Part shown: in pieces, positions 7,809-15,986 of the stretch
Layout of the letters: every line of letters begins with the position of its first letter
How positions within the stretch are numbered: position 1 is the first letter of the stretch
NCBI GenBank assembly: GCA_023512145.1
Contig: JAIMAD010000004.1
Coordinates: forward strand, 1-37,471
Direction of reading: 5' to 3'
From: Bacillus sp. (in: firmicutes)
GTDB lineage: Bacteria; Bacillota; Bacilli; Bacillales; Cytobacillaceae
Length of the DNA: 37,471 nucleotides
Translations under genes and position numbers: made by a program
Notes under the pieces: generated by a model
The model's input: only the letters and a program-made list of their open reading frames with translations
The model's database searches: none
What the model was told of the DNA's origin: nothing

Positions 7809-8930
7809 TTATATCTGTGCCAGCAATGTTATTGCATCTAAGAATATAAGGCTGTGTGCTTCGGCAACGGCTTCATAGGTCACAAAACCGCCAAGCGTGT
7901 TAATTCCTTTTAACAATGCCTCATTATCAAGACAGGCCTTCTTGTAGCCCCTATTTGCAATCTGGACAGCATATGGTACTGTTACGTTCGTTAACGCAAT
8001 GGTTGATGTTCTTGGTACCGCACCAGGCATATTCGCAACCGCATAGTGGACAACACCATACTTCACATATGTTGGATTGTCATGTGTGGTGATACGGTCA
8101 GTTGTTTCAAAAATACCACCTTGGTCGATCGCGATATCGACAACTACACTACCAAGCTTCATGGATTGGATCATCGCTTCCGTTACAAGCTTCGGTGCTT
8201 TGGCACCTGGAATAAGCACAGCGCCAATAACCAAATCGGATTCCTTCACGGCTTCAGCGATATTATATGGATTAGATATCAAAGTCGTAACATCTGATCC
8301 GAAAATATCATCTAATTGACGGAGTCGTTCTGGATTTAAATCAATAATCGTCACTTTTGCTCCTAAGCCAATCGCCATTTTTGCGGCATTTGTTCCAGCG
8401 ACACCACCGCCAATTATAGAGACTGTTCCTCTTTGTACACCAGGAACACCTGAAAGAAGGATGCCCATACCACCATATACCTTTTCAAGAAATTGTGCTC
8501 CAATTTGCGCAGCCATCCTTCCAGCTACCTCACTCATGGGTGTCAATAATGGTAGGCTTTTATTTGCTAACTGAACCGTTTCATAGGCAATACCGACAAC
8601 TTTATTATCAATTAATGCTTTCGTTAACTCTGGTTCAGGCGCTAAATGTAAGTATGTAAATAAAATTAACCCCTCACGAAAGAATTTATATTCGCTTGGA
8701 AGTGGTTCTTTAACCTTCATAACCATCTCTGTGGTCCATACTTCTTCGGGAGTATCTACAAGTTTCGCACCAGCAAATTGATAATCCTCATCTGTAAATC
8801 CTGAGCCAAGACCAGCTCCTTTTTCAATAAAAACCTCATGGCTAAACTTAACAAGAGTGACCACTCCGGCTGGGGTCATCGCTACACGATTTTCATTATT
8901 CTTTATCTCTTTAGGTACTCCGATCCGCAT
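7809..8930 (-). CDS. ald: Alanine dehydrogenase
   Basis: 373-residue NAD-dependent L-alanine dehydrogenase (alanine + NAD to pyruvate + ammonium + NADH), usually a cytoplasmic hexamer used in alanine catabolism and in spore formation. The N-terminus [20 protein letters not shown] is diagnostic. Lys74 (MKVKEP) and His95 (YLHLAPE) are the expected pyruvate-site residues, and [11 protein letters not shown] is the NAD-binding glycine motif. GGAGG sits 7-8 nt before the ATG. It is monocistronic with no adeR-like regulator beside it. The upstream TACTAT box around 8967-8985 with an imperfect palindrome centred on CAACGTTG may be promoter plus operator, but this is a guess. Confidence 0.95.
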   Translation of the reverse strand: MRIGVPKEIKNNENRVAMTPAGVVTLVKFSHEVFIEKGAGLGSGFTDEDYQFAGAKLVDTPEEVWTTEMVMKVKEPLPSEYKFFREGLILFTYLHLAPEPELTKALIDNKVVGIAYETVQLANKSLPLLTPMSEVAGRMAAQIGAQFLEKVYGGMGILLSGVPGVQRGTVSIIGGGVAGTNAAKMAIGLGAKVTIIDLNPERLRQLDDIFGSDVTTLISNPYNIAEAVKESDLVIGAVLIPGAKAPKLVTEAMIQSMKLGSVVVDIAIDQGGIFETTDRITTHDNPTYVKYGVVHYAVANMPGAVPRTSTIALTNVTVPYAVQIANRGYKKACLDNEALLKGINTLGGFVTYEAVAEAHSLIFLDAITLLAQI

Positions 8931-9117
8931 CTGCTAACCTCCAATTAATTTGATTCATAGTAAAGTTAACAACGTTGATGTTACTATATTTTTCTTTGAA
9001 GATGTAATGACTTCCCCTCTACTATGAAAACACCTTTATTTTATCAAATAAAGGCGGGATTCCCAAACTTATTTTAATTGCTCCATTGATTGGGAGCTTT
9101 AGCCTTCCTTAAAAATT

Positions 9118-9148
9118 GAAGCTTTGCCTTTCTAGGCAAAGCTTTTTC
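9118..9148 (-). terminator. Terminator after the Tyr/Pro-rich gene
   Basis: AGCTTTGCC (9120-9128) pairs perfectly with GGCAAAGCT (9135-9143). T-runs lie on both sides; on the minus strand it follows the 9161-9448 gene closely. Confidence 0.75.
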
Positions 9149-9160
9149 TAAAAGTTTTCA

Positions 9161-9448
9161 TTAATACCAAGGATAGTATGGGTATGGGGGATATGGATAT
9201 GGATATGGATATGGATAGTAAGGATATCCGTATCCATATGGTGCTGATAATAAAGCCCCTGCAGCTAACCCACCTAAAAACGGCAGACCAAAACCCAATC
9301 CAAAACCAAATGGACGTCTGAACCCGAATGGACGACCAAACCCGAAGCCAGGCCTTCCAAATCCAGGTAGAATCCTTTCATCTGCTTGATTAATCATCCG
9401 ATAATGCGCATCTATATTAGCAGGCATTCCATACATTTCTGTATTCAT
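9161..9448 (-). CDS. Tyr/Pro/Gly-rich low-complexity protein, coat-like
   Basis: 95 residues in three parts: a polar head (MNTEMYGMPANIDAHYRMIN), a Gly/Phe/Arg/Pro region of GFGRPFGF-type repeats (about 28-60) and a tail of alternating Tyr and Pro (about 70-95). Such composition is common in Bacillus spore coat and crust-associated proteins, but I cannot place it in a named family. The ribosome site GAGGAGGAG is very strong. It is monocistronic with its own terminator. A CATATTCT box upstream (about 9489-9496) resembles a mother-cell -10, without a good -35. Function is inferred only from composition. Confidence 0.65.
   Translation of the reverse strand: MNTEMYGMPANIDAHYRMINQADERILPGFGRPGFGFGRPFGFRRPFGFGLGFGLPFLGGLAAGALLSAPYGYGYPYYPYPYPYPYPPYPYYPWY
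9189..9216. repeat. GGATAT hexanucleotide tandem repeat inside the coat-like gene
   Basis: Four perfect GGATAT units (9189-9212) and a partial fifth. The unit is six bases, so copy changes add or remove Tyr-Pro pairs without shifting frame. Confidence 0.85.
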
Positions 9449-9579
9449 TATTCTCCTCCTCTAAAATTTTTAAATGACACACTAAAGAATATGCATTGGC
9501 ACAAACAAATTCTTGGGTAAATGCCTGTCTTTATAAAAATAACAAGTCATTTGACTAGTAAACTATTCCCGAACACAAA

Positions 9580-9897
9580 AAAAGACTGTCCAAGTCAGCG
9601 AGGGTACAGAAAAAGTCCTCCTAAATAATATAAAAAAGGTATAATACCTCATATCCTGAGGGAATTATACCTTTTTAATTTAGGCTGTATAAAAACATCT
9701 ATTGATTTCCGCGGAAGGCACGAAGACTCCTGCGGGAGGACGGGACTGGGGAGACCCCACAGGCGCAAAGCGCCGAAGAGGCTCCCCGGCCCACCCGCGC
9801 GGCGCTGTTTGCCTGGAGCGGAAATCAACACACAAGTTCAACACAGCCTATATTTAAGGGCCTTTTTCAGTGCCTTCCAAGTTAGCAGGACAGTCCA
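9580..9897. mobile_element. Nested GC-rich palindromic element, MITE-like
   Basis: Outer arms: 9585-9618 and 9858-9897 carry the same sequence inverted (GACTGTCC, AGG, GAAAAAG landmarks). Inner arms: TAGGCTGT (9681-9688) with ACAGCCTA (9843-9850), and TTGATTTCCGC (9702-9712) with GCGGAAATCAA (9818-9828), both perfect. The centre is GC-rich with local palindromes (GGCGCAAAGCGCC) against an AT-rich genome. There is no transposase frame. GC-rich repeats framed by TTGATTTCCGC are something I associate with Bacillaceae intergenic regions, and the GGACTGTCC-type arms recall IS ends, but the family assignment is inference. Confidence 0.6.
9632..9676. terminator. Perfect stem-loop inside the palindromic element
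   Basis: AAAAAGGTATAAT pairs with ATTATACCTTTTT, with an inner CCTC/GAGG stem. Poly-A on one side and poly-T on the other make it terminator-like on both strands. Confidence 0.65.
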
Positions 9898-9904
9898 TCT
9901 CAAA

Positions 9905-10087
9905 TTAAAAAATTTTTGCGCCTAACATTTCAGTTCCCGTTCCCACTTTTTTCTGGCTGTCTGCCAGTGCCGTTTCTTCACCCATAAAGCCACTATTATA
10001 AGAATCCATAATTTGCTGGCTTACTTCATTGGCACCCTGTTCATCAAAAACAAACAAATCCGGTTTATTAAGATCTTGTTTTCCCAT
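9905..10087 (-). CDS. Small acidic hypothetical protein
   Basis: 60 residues from the ATG at 10087 (MGKQDLNKPDLFVFDEQG), which has AAAGGAG at about 9 nt; the longer frame upstream lacks a ribosome site and runs into the divergent gene's promoter region. No membrane segment; polar, with many Asp, Glu and Gln. The NEVSQQIMDSYNSGF stretch faintly recalls the small YozQ/DUF4025 proteins, but I would not assign it. It is divergent from the universal stress gene and shares a roughly 100-nt promoter region. Confidence 0.6.
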   Translation of the reverse strand: MGKQDLNKPDLFVFDEQGANEVSQQIMDSYNSGFMGEETALADSQKKVGTGTEMLGAKIF

Positions 10088-10193
10088 CGGCCCTATCTCC
10101 TTTGCACTATTAGTTACTACATTATTGTTCGGAAAATTGAAACACCTATCCATGGAAATATATTGTATAATAGGAAGAAGGAGTTGATAAATC

Positions 10194-10643
10194 ATGGGGC
10201 TTAATTATAAAAATATTTTAGTCGCTATTGATGGTTCAAAAGAAGCAGATTGGGCATTTAACAAGGGTATTGAAATTGCAAAAAGAAATGATGCCAACCT
10301 ATTATTAGTTCATGTTATTGACACTAGGTCATTTGCATTGATTGAAGCCTACGACACGGTCATAGGTGATCGGGCAGAAAAGCTGGCAAAAGATATGCTC
10401 GAAAATTATAAAACACAGGCAATGGATGCTGGACTAACAAAAGTTCAATATGAAATCGAATTTGGCTCTCCTAAAATCCGAATCCCTAGAGATTTAGCTA
10501 AGAAACACACGATTGACTTAATTATCTGCGGTGCAACGGGGATGAATGTTGTTGAGAGGTTCTTCATCGGCAGTGTTTCTGAACATATTACCCGATATGC
10601 CCATTGTGACGTTCTCATAATCCGTACTGAAAAAGAATCCTAA
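10194..10643 (+). CDS. Universal stress protein, UspA family
   Basis: 149-residue single-domain Usp protein. The start MGLNYKNILVAIDGSKEADW has the family's N-terminal strand and Asp for ATP contact. The ATP-binding motif G-2x-G-9x-G-S is intact near the C-terminus (GATGMNVVERFFIGS), so it is of the nucleotide-binding type. The ribosome site AGAAGGAG precedes the ATG. A strong terminator follows, so it is monocistronic. The specific stress it serves cannot be read from sequence. Confidence 0.9.
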   Translation: MGLNYKNILVAIDGSKEADWAFNKGIEIAKRNDANLLLVHVIDTRSFALIEAYDTVIGDRAEKLAKDMLENYKTQAMDAGLTKVQYEIEFGSPKIRIPRDLAKKHTIDLIICGATGMNVVERFFIGSVSEHITRYAHCDVLIIRTEKES

Positions 10644-10654
10644 CAAAAGGTTTA

Positions 10655-10685
10655 GCACGTAGCCTTTAGGCTACGTGCATTATTT
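10655..10685 (+). terminator. Terminator of the Usp gene
   Basis: GCACGTAGCC (10655-10664) pairs perfectly with GGCTACGTGC (10669-10678) around TTTA, followed by a T-rich stretch. Confidence 0.8.
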
Positions 10686-10773
10686 ATAACTAGAAGTTGT
10701 AATGGCGTGAATAGTGCATAATTGAATAGTATAGTAAATTAAAATTAATTACATAGTTTGGGAGTGAAAACGT

Positions 10774-11088
10774 ATGAAAGACTATTTTTCTTTTGATCAT
10801 CGACTTGGTATTCCACTACCAGATTCAGGATTGGTGTGGAATGAACACAGCATAGAAAAGCAGCATGAAATTCTCTTCCAATGGGAACGAATCCGAGGTG
10901 CTATTCCGGACCGCATCTTTGAATTAGAAAATCAAATTAATCAGAAACAAGCATTGCTTTCAAATGAAAGTGATTTCCCCTATTCTTGTCATTTAAATAC
11001 GGAAATTGCAGGTCTGGCTTCCATTATAAATGATTTATTGCTTTGGTACCGAGCAAACCAGGTCCATGCAACAAAACCTAATCATTGA
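10774..11088 (+). CDS. Conserved hypothetical protein of 104 residues
   Basis: Starts MKDYFSFDHRLGIPLPDSG after GGGAGTGA. Soluble, mostly helical by composition, with a conserved-looking core (ILFQWERIRGAIPDRIFELE) and a C-terminal LASIINDLLLWYR. I have seen similar small Bacillaceae proteins of unknown function; no domain or catalytic motif is visible. Its stop codon lies inside the arm of a perfect terminator. Confidence 0.72.
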   Translation: MKDYFSFDHRLGIPLPDSGLVWNEHSIEKQHEILFQWERIRGAIPDRIFELENQINQKQALLSNESDFPYSCHLNTEIAGLASIINDLLLWYRANQVHATKPNH

Positions 11089-11124
11089 AAAACTCCCTTT
11101 ATTTAAAGGGAGTTTTTCAATGAT
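11081..11124. terminator. Perfect palindromic terminator with 21-bp arms
   Basis: The arm at 11081-11101 is exactly complementary to 11104-11124, leaving a TT loop. It contains the TGA stop (11086-11088) of the preceding gene and has A/T-runs on both flanks, so it can act on both strands. Confidence 0.85.
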
Positions 11125-11146
11125 TAGAATATAAGAAAATATAAAG

Positions 11147-11206
11147 TTTTGACTTTGAGAAATGTCCGTGCTGCAGCGCCCGTACTGCTAGTGGACTTCG
11201 CTCTTC
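11147..11206 (-). repeat. Interspersed repeat, copy B (after moaB stop)
   Basis: Read on the minus strand it starts GAAGAGCGAAGTCC directly after the moaB TAA (11209-11207) and ends GGACATTTCTCAAAGTC plus an A-run. Its 34-nt end matches copy A, and its GAAGAGCGAAGT part matches the middle module of copy H. Confidence 0.75.
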
Positions 11207-11719
11207 TTACAGATCCTTTTTAATTTCGCTAACGACGTGTCCAATCTCGGGTAAGATTAATTTATTCATCGCCAGCTTCACTGCACCCATTGATCCTGGG
11301 GTAGAAAATACAGCTTTATTTTTAACAACTCCTGCAATCGCCCTTGAAAGAATTGCCGCAGATCCGATATCTTCTTGATAGCTCAACATCCTGAATAATT
11401 CTCCAAAGCCAACGATTTCTTTATCAAGCAGCCCCTGTACTGTTTCAATCGTTACATCACGCTTGGCAATCCCTGTACCACCATTTGTTAGGATGACATC
11501 AATATCCTCTTGATTGCATCCTTTTAATATTTCAGTCTGTATCGGTTTGGTTTCGTCCTTTACAATACAATAGTCTACTATTTTGTGACCTGCCCCCTCA
11601 AGGAGGTCCATCATCAGCCTGCCACTTTTATCTGTAGTTTTATCTCTTGTATCACTGACGGTAATGACTTTACAATTAACCATCTTTGGGGCTTCCCGTT
11701 TATGATCTTGGGTGCTCAT
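11207..11719 (-). CDS. moaB: Molybdenum cofactor biosynthesis protein MoaB
   Basis: 170-residue MogA/MoaB-type protein of the molybdopterin adenylyltransferase fold (MPT-binding domain). Motifs: ITVSDTRDKTTDKSG near residue 20, the signature DVILTNGGTGIAKRDVT (about 75-91) and SMGAVKLAMNKLILPE at the end. GAGGAG lies 8 nt before the ATG. Its ATG overlaps the stop of the EcsC-like gene (ATGA, 11716-11719), so the two are coupled. No other moa genes are in the window. Confidence 0.92.
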   Translation of the reverse strand: MSTQDHKREAPKMVNCKVITVSDTRDKTTDKSGRLMMDLLEGAGHKIVDYCIVKDETKPIQTEILKGCNQEDIDVILTNGGTGIAKRDVTIETVQGLLDKEIVGFGELFRMLSYQEDIGSAAILSRAIAGVVKNKAVFSTPGSMGAVKLAMNKLILPEIGHVVSEIKKDL

Positions 11720-12558
11720 TCAAAAAACTCCTCTTTTTCTTTAAGATAGCGAAGTTGATAATAGTTATGGGCTAGGTCGGTCACTTTCCTGGTTAACTGA
11801 TAATTAGCACCAGCCCCAATCGCCATACTGACAAGTGGAATACCTGAAATCATCTTTTTCCGTAACAGTGTAATCACTAACGCTTTTAATAATTGCTGCA
11901 CGGGCTGTTCAAGCCATGTGATGTTGGTAATCGCTTCATTTCCTTCATAAAAATATTGTTCATTCGGCCCCTCCAATTCTGCCATCAAGGATGCCCATCC
12001 CTCTTTTTGGATTCTTGGTGGTAATGTCGCCGTATGAAAAACCTTTAACGATTTCATCATTTCATTGGGAGTATTTACCTCAAACCCATAGGTCATCGCA
12101 ATTAATTGAACCACTCTTAAATTAATAACGGCCATTGCTGGAATATCAGTCCCTAACAACAGCGTGCCACCTGTACCTGCTAAACCACCTTGTGCAAAGG
12201 CATATAGACGATGCCTTGAGATTTGCTGCTTTGCTATGTATTGTAACTGCTCGATTTTTAGTTTTTTTAAGTCTTCAATTGCTTCTAAATCCTTGTGCAA
12301 GATTCTTCCCGAAGAAAGAATTCTTTCCTTGGCATCCATTTGAAACTGTGAGCCTTGGATCATGCTGTGTATTTGAAACAACCAACTATCTAGACCCGAG
12401 AAGAATTGATTTTGAATCTTTTCAGGTAATAATGAGAAAGAATGTTCCAAATACTTTACATACGTTAATTCTAAATCATTTGGTTCGTAATTCAGTAAAT
12501 TTCTTTCCCATTCTCGTATTTCATCCAAAACTTTTGTTTCCCTACCTGTTAATAACAT
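11716..12558 (-). CDS. EcsC family protein
   Basis: 280 residues from the ATG at 12558 (MLLTGRETKVLDEIREWE), which follows AAAGGGGG; a longer frame to 12612 has no ribosome site. It has the EcsC-family pattern: a helical N-terminal half, then Gly-rich hydrophobic segments (FAQGGLAGTGGTLLLGTDIPAMAVINLRVVQLIA, about 140-175) that may sit at the membrane, and a second hydrophobic stretch near 245-265 (ISGIPLVSMAIGAGA). Molecular function is unknown; the family name comes from the ecs exporter operon. It is coupled to moaB. Confidence 0.8.
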   Translation of the reverse strand: MLLTGRETKVLDEIREWERNLLNYEPNDLELTYVKYLEHSFSLLPEKIQNQFFSGLDSWLFQIHSMIQGSQFQMDAKERILSSGRILHKDLEAIEDLKKLKIEQLQYIAKQQISRHRLYAFAQGGLAGTGGTLLLGTDIPAMAVINLRVVQLIAMTYGFEVNTPNEMMKSLKVFHTATLPPRIQKEGWASLMAELEGPNEQYFYEGNEAITNITWLEQPVQQLLKALVITLLRKKMISGIPLVSMAIGAGANYQLTRKVTDLAHNYYQLRYLKEKEEFFE

Positions 12559-12614
12559 GCTTGAACCCCCTTTACAGCTTCTCACATATAGTATATCACA
12601 ACGAATCAGCACGT

Positions 12615-12649
12615 TAAAAAGGCAAAAGCTGTTAGCACAGCTTTTGCCT
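12615..12649 (-). terminator. Terminator of ackA
   Basis: AGGCAAAAGCTG (12620-12631) pairs perfectly with CAGCTTTTGCCT (12638-12649); on the minus strand TTTTT follows. It lies 10 nt past the ackA stop. Confidence 0.85.
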
Positions 12650-12659
12650 CTTCGTTATG

Positions 12660-13853
12660 TTAATGTGTGGACGTTAACCGAGTAACGTCACGAGCAATCA
12701 TTACTTCTTCATTTGTTGGGATGATCAGGACTTTGACCGGTGAGTGAGGGTAGTTGACAAATGCTTCTTCCCCTCTAACTTTGTTAAGAGTAGGGTCCCA
12801 ATAAACACCCATAAATTCAAGGCCTCTTAATACATTTTCTCTAATCGTGTCACTATTTTCACCAATACCTGCGGTGAAAATAATGGCATCTACACCATTC
12901 ATTCGCGAAGCATAAGAACCGATGTATTTATGGATACGGTTTGCAAAAACTTCTAATGCCAGCATTGCCCGCTTATTTCCCTTTTTCGCTTCAATTTCGA
13001 TATCTCTTAAGTCACTTGAGAAGCCGGACATTGCCAGCATACCGCTCTTTTTATTTAAAACATCAAGGACTTCATCCGCAGTTTTATTGGTTTTTTCCAT
13101 AATATATGGGATGAGTGCGGGATCAATATTACCTGAACGAGTACCCATCGTTACCCCAGCAAGTGGTGTAAAGCCCATTGATGTATCAATAGACATGCCA
13201 CCTTCGATTGCTGCAATACTTGCACCATTCCCTAAGTGACAAGAAATAAGGCGAAGTTGTTCGACTGGACGTCCTAACATTTCAGCAGCACGCTGTGAAA
13301 CATATTTATGTGATGTACCATGAAAACCATATTTACGTATGCCATATTTTTCATAGTACTCCATTGGAAGGGCATAGAGGTACGAATTTTCAGGCATTGT
13401 TTGATGAAAGGCCGTATCAAAGACTGCAATGGCTGGCACGTCTGGAAGCACTCGCATGAACGCCTTAATCCCCGTAAGATTTGCTGGGTTATGCAATGGA
13501 GCTAGTTCTGATAATTCGTCAATTTTAGTTAAAACGTCTTCAGTAATTAGAACAGAGTCGGTAAACTCTTCTCCCCCATGGACAACACGGTGTCCCATTC
13601 CATCAATCTCACTAAGAGATTTGATAATACCTAAATTCGTTAGCTTATCCAAAAGCATCTTCACAGCGACTTCATGATCAGGGATATCAATTATTTCTTG
13701 GACCTTTTTTCCGTTTACCGTAATATTAAAGAGTGAATCATTTAACCCAATTCTTTCTATAATCCCTTTTGTAATGACTTCTTCACTTGGCATTTCAAAC
13801 AATTGAAACTTTAAGGAAGAACTACCTGCATTAATTGCAATAATTTTTGCCAT
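12660..13853 (-). CDS. ackA: Acetate kinase
   Basis: 397 residues. Converts acetyl phosphate and ADP to acetate and ATP in overflow metabolism. Family motifs: [17 protein letters not shown] at the start (acetate/propionate kinase signature 1), [11 protein letters not shown] (about 87-97), [13 protein letters not shown] (signature 2, about 174-186), [12 protein letters not shown] and [20 protein letters not shown] precedes the ATG. A promoter with a cre site at the activating position lies upstream. It ends in its own terminator, so it is probably monocistronic. Confidence 0.96.
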   Translation of the reverse strand: MAKIIAINAGSSSLKFQLFEMPSEEVITKGIIERIGLNDSLFNITVNGKKVQEIIDIPDHEVAVKMLLDKLTNLGIIKSLSEIDGMGHRVVHGGEEFTDSVLITEDVLTKIDELSELAPLHNPANLTGIKAFMRVLPDVPAIAVFDTAFHQTMPENSYLYALPMEYYEKYGIRKYGFHGTSHKYVSQRAAEMLGRPVEQLRLISCHLGNGASIAAIEGGMSIDTSMGFTPLAGVTMGTRSGNIDPALIPYIMEKTNKTADEVLDVLNKKSGMLAMSGFSSDLRDIEIEAKKGNKRAMLALEVFANRIHKYIGSYASRMNGVDAIIFTAGIGENSDTIRENVLRGLEFMGVYWDPTLNKVRGEEAFVNYPHSPVKVLIIPTNEEVMIARDVTRLTSTH

Positions 13854-13954
13854 TTTCGTAACGCTCCTTTATATAACAACAGCTGTTTGAGAGTAGTTTG
13901 TTCGTACAAACTTATTTTGCTCAAACCGCTTTTGATTATTTCCCTCGATTACTC

Positions 13955-13983
13955 ATTTAATCATTGTGGGTATGATATATCAA
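13955..13983 (-). promoter_or_regulatory. Probable sigma-A promoter of ackA
   Basis: Minus strand TTGATA (13983-13978), 17-nt spacer, TTAAAT (13960-13955). The weak -10 fits a promoter that needs an activator. Transcription would start near 13948. Confidence 0.45.
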
Positions 13984-13996
13984 GAGTTAATCCTAA

Positions 13997-14010
13997 TGAG
14001 AACGCATACA
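13997..14010 (-). promoter_or_regulatory. cre site (CcpA) upstream of ackA
   Basis: TGTATGCGTTCTCA differs from the cre consensus TGWAANCGNTNWCA at one position. Its centre is about 55 bp upstream of the predicted start, which is the geometry known for CcpA activation of ackA and pta in B. subtilis. Confidence 0.65.
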
Positions 14011-14050
14011 TGTAAATATAATTATATTCTTATTTTTCTCACAATTCCTA

Positions 14051-14092
14051 AAAAAAAAGGATAACCTGGAATTCATCCAGATTCATCCTTTA
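14051..14092 (-). terminator. Terminator overlapping the 3' end of ytxK
   Basis: On the minus strand AAAGGAT pairs with ATCCTTT, with an inner CTGGA/TCCAG stem, followed by a run of eight T. The left arm includes the last codons and TGA stop (14085-14083) of ytxK. Confidence 0.75.
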
Positions 14093-15066
14093 TTCTCTAA
14101 AAACCATTTTTCCATACCGGATAAAATATTATCCATCCCAGTCGGACTAGATAGGTTTGGCAAATCAACTAACAATGCCTGCTTTGGCGGCTTTACGCCT
14201 TCTCCATTTTTTTGTAAAATCAAGATACTCTTAGCAGCATTTTTACTTTTAAACATGCTCATTGGTAATTGAAGTAGGCCTTGAACAATGACATTTTCCT
14301 TGAAGAACTCATGCAGAAGTGGCGCCTGTTCACTTTCAAATAGTCCGTTCGGGATAACGAAAAATAAATAGCCCCCAGGCACAGTATGACGGACACTTTG
14401 CTCAATAAATAAATGATGAGAATAGGAGTGCCCTTCACTTGCCTTTACTTGATAATCTTCAGCTCTCACATCATTAGGATAGTAACCAATCGGCAAATCA
14501 CCAATGACCACATCAACTGGATCAATAAACAGTAACTCAAGACTGTCTTGATTAAATAGCTCAACGGCGTGCTCTTGCAAATTGGCATTTACGTAGGCAA
14601 GTTTAATTAACAGGTCGTCAATCTCCACACCTAAGGAAGTTACATTTCTATCTAAGTGATTCAAGACAGTGGTTAACATATTCCCGGTTCCAACTGCTGG
14701 GTCGAGTAAGCGGAAAGTTGGCTGCTTCATAAATCTGTCTACTAAATAGCCAACTAGCATACCCACAGTATCGGGTGTCATTTGGTGATTAGGCTGAACA
14801 TTTTCTTTCATCCCTTTTAAAATGACTAACTGGTAAGCTTTGCGAATTTCTTCGTTCGAAAACTTTTCTAAATGGATTTGTTCGTATTGCTTCTTAAGCC
14901 TTTTTAGCGTTAATTCACTTACCGCATCCTCCGGAACAGAGCCTTGAAACAGATATTCTCCTGTTTCTGCAAGTGCTTCAAGATAGGTATAGTTTAATTC
15001 TTCCTGTAAAAGAAGCGCTGTTTCATTAAATATCGTAAAAAGCTCTTCTACTGAAGAAATTTTCAT
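14083..15066 (-). CDS. ytxK: Class I SAM-dependent methyltransferase YtxK
   Basis: 327 residues. The fold resembles N6-adenine DNA methyltransferases: motif I LLDPAVGTGNMLTTVL (about 118-133), acidic loop GVEIDD, and a motif IV position reading DLPIGYYP rather than the NPPY/DPPY of active adenine methylases. The substrate is unknown. In competent B. subtilis ytxK is cotranscribed with neighbours here, but no DNA-modification partner is present. I start at the ATG at 15066 (MKISSVEELF), preceded by AGGAGGGG; the frame to 15087 has no such site. Confidence 0.85.
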   Translation of the reverse strand: MKISSVEELFTIFNETALLLQEELNYTYLEALAETGEYLFQGSVPEDAVSELTLKRLKKQYEQIHLEKFSNEEIRKAYQLVILKGMKENVQPNHQMTPDTVGMLVGYLVDRFMKQPTFRLLDPAVGTGNMLTTVLNHLDRNVTSLGVEIDDLLIKLAYVNANLQEHAVELFNQDSLELLFIDPVDVVIGDLPIGYYPNDVRAEDYQVKASEGHSYSHHLFIEQSVRHTVPGGYLFFVIPNGLFESEQAPLLHEFFKENVIVQGLLQLPMSMFKSKNAAKSILILQKNGEGVKPPKQALLVDLPNLSSPTGMDNILSGMEKWFLENKG

Positions 15067-15131
15067 CGTTTCCCCTCCTACATTCATTCCTTATCTATTT
15101 TAACCCGAGTATGTATATCATAGCACACATA

Positions 15132-15158
15132 TAAAAAGACCTCGCAAGTCGCCGAGGC
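15132..15158 (-). terminator. Terminator of tpx
   Basis: Minus strand CCTCG pairs with CGAGG (15157-15153 with 15144-15140) around a short loop, followed by TCTTTTT. Confidence 0.65.
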
Positions 15159-15245
15159 CAGCTTATATATTTTCTTCGATTACTGCCCAGCTCCAAAGCC
15201 ATGCACTAGCGAAGTCAACTTTATGGTTTCTTTTTGTTGTTCTAT

Positions 15246-15746
15246 TTACTTTGCACTTTTTGCTGCTTCAAGTACGGCTTCGTAGTTTGGATGGTTTGTC
15301 GCTTCACTAACATACTCTACATATGTGACAGTGTCGTTAGAATCAACGACAAACACTGCACGAGCCAATAACCTTAATTCCTGGATAACAACCCCATATG
15401 CTTCTCCAAATGAAAGGTCACGATGATCTGACAACGTTTGAACGTTTTCAACACCAGCTGCTGCGCACCAGCGTTTTTGAGCAAATGGAAGATCACAACT
15501 CATGGTTAAGATTTTCACTCCACCTAATGAATTTGCTTCCTCATTAAAACGGCGAGTTTCTGTATCGCATACACCCGTGTCCAAAGAAGGGACTGCAGAA
15601 ATTAATCGCACTTGCCCCTTTGTGTCATTTAGTGTAACAGCTGATAGATCATTAGCAAGTACGCTGAAATTTGGTGCTTTGTCCCCTACCTTCACTTCAC
15701 TGCCTATAAGCGTTACTGGATTCCCTTTAAATGTTACCTTTGCCAT
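15246..15746 (-). CDS. tpx: Thiol peroxidase
   Basis: 166-residue atypical 2-Cys peroxiredoxin of the Tpx class; reduces peroxides with electrons from thioredoxin in the cytoplasm. The peroxidatic Cys60 ([14 protein letters not shown]) and resolving Cys94 (KRWCAAAG) are at the family's usual positions; a third Cys84 (MSCDLPF) is extra. AAAGGAGGATG-type ribosome site lies before the ATG. A promoter is proposed at 15821-15849. The gene ends in its own terminator. Confidence 0.95.
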   Translation of the reverse strand: MAKVTFKGNPVTLIGSEVKVGDKAPNFSVLANDLSAVTLNDTKGQVRLISAVPSLDTGVCDTETRRFNEEANSLGGVKILTMSCDLPFAQKRWCAAAGVENVQTLSDHRDLSFGEAYGVVIQELRLLARAVFVVDSNDTVTYVEYVSEATNHPNYEAVLEAAKSAK

Positions 15747-15820
15747 GTTTTCATCCTCCTTTGTCGTATCCGAGCTAAGGCAAATTTAAAAACCGCCTCA
15801 CTACAAATATGTACAGTGTA

Positions 15821-15849
15821 AATATATCTGTTCAACATTATCATTGCAA
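15821..15849 (-). promoter_or_regulatory. Possible sigma-A promoter of tpx
   Basis: Minus strand TTGCAA (15849-15844), 17-nt spacer, TATATT (15826-15821). The leader to the tpx ATG is about 65 nt. I saw no convincing PerR box. Confidence 0.4.
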
Positions 15850-15883
15850 ATATTTTGACTTTTAACTAAGAAATGTTAAAATT

Positions 15884-15922
15884 GCCACCCATAATCATCA
15901 ACAAACAATTAGGTGTGGTGGC
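15884..15922. other. Inverted repeat in the tpx-ytfJ gap
   Basis: GCCACC (15884-15889) faces GGTGGC (15917-15922), with partial pairing (AAT/AATT) in the loop. It lies upstream of the tpx promoter and has no T-run. The rest of the 390-nt gap 15747-16135 holds the tpx promoter, repeat copy C and the ytfJ terminator. Confidence 0.4.
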
Positions 15923-15986
15923 TGTTCGTTACTCTTTAACCTTCCTTATGGATTAACCTATGAGATTTGAGCCAATGGCTCATAAC

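Noticed and set aside
8940-8990. AdeR-type operator upstream of ald
   Set aside because: Only an imperfect palindrome around CAACGTTG is visible, no regulator gene is nearby, and I have no reliable consensus to compare.
9189-9216. CRISPR-like or structural repeat
   Set aside because: It is a simple hexamer microsatellite inside a coding region, without spacers.
9649-9831. 60-codon frame on the minus strand in the GC-rich palindrome
   Set aside because: It lies wholly in the inverted-repeat element, has no ribosome site, and its composition follows the GC-rich palindrome, not a protein.
12135-12617. 160-codon frame opposite the EcsC-like gene
   Set aside because: Antisense to a coupled gene pair, no start signal, no recognisable domain.
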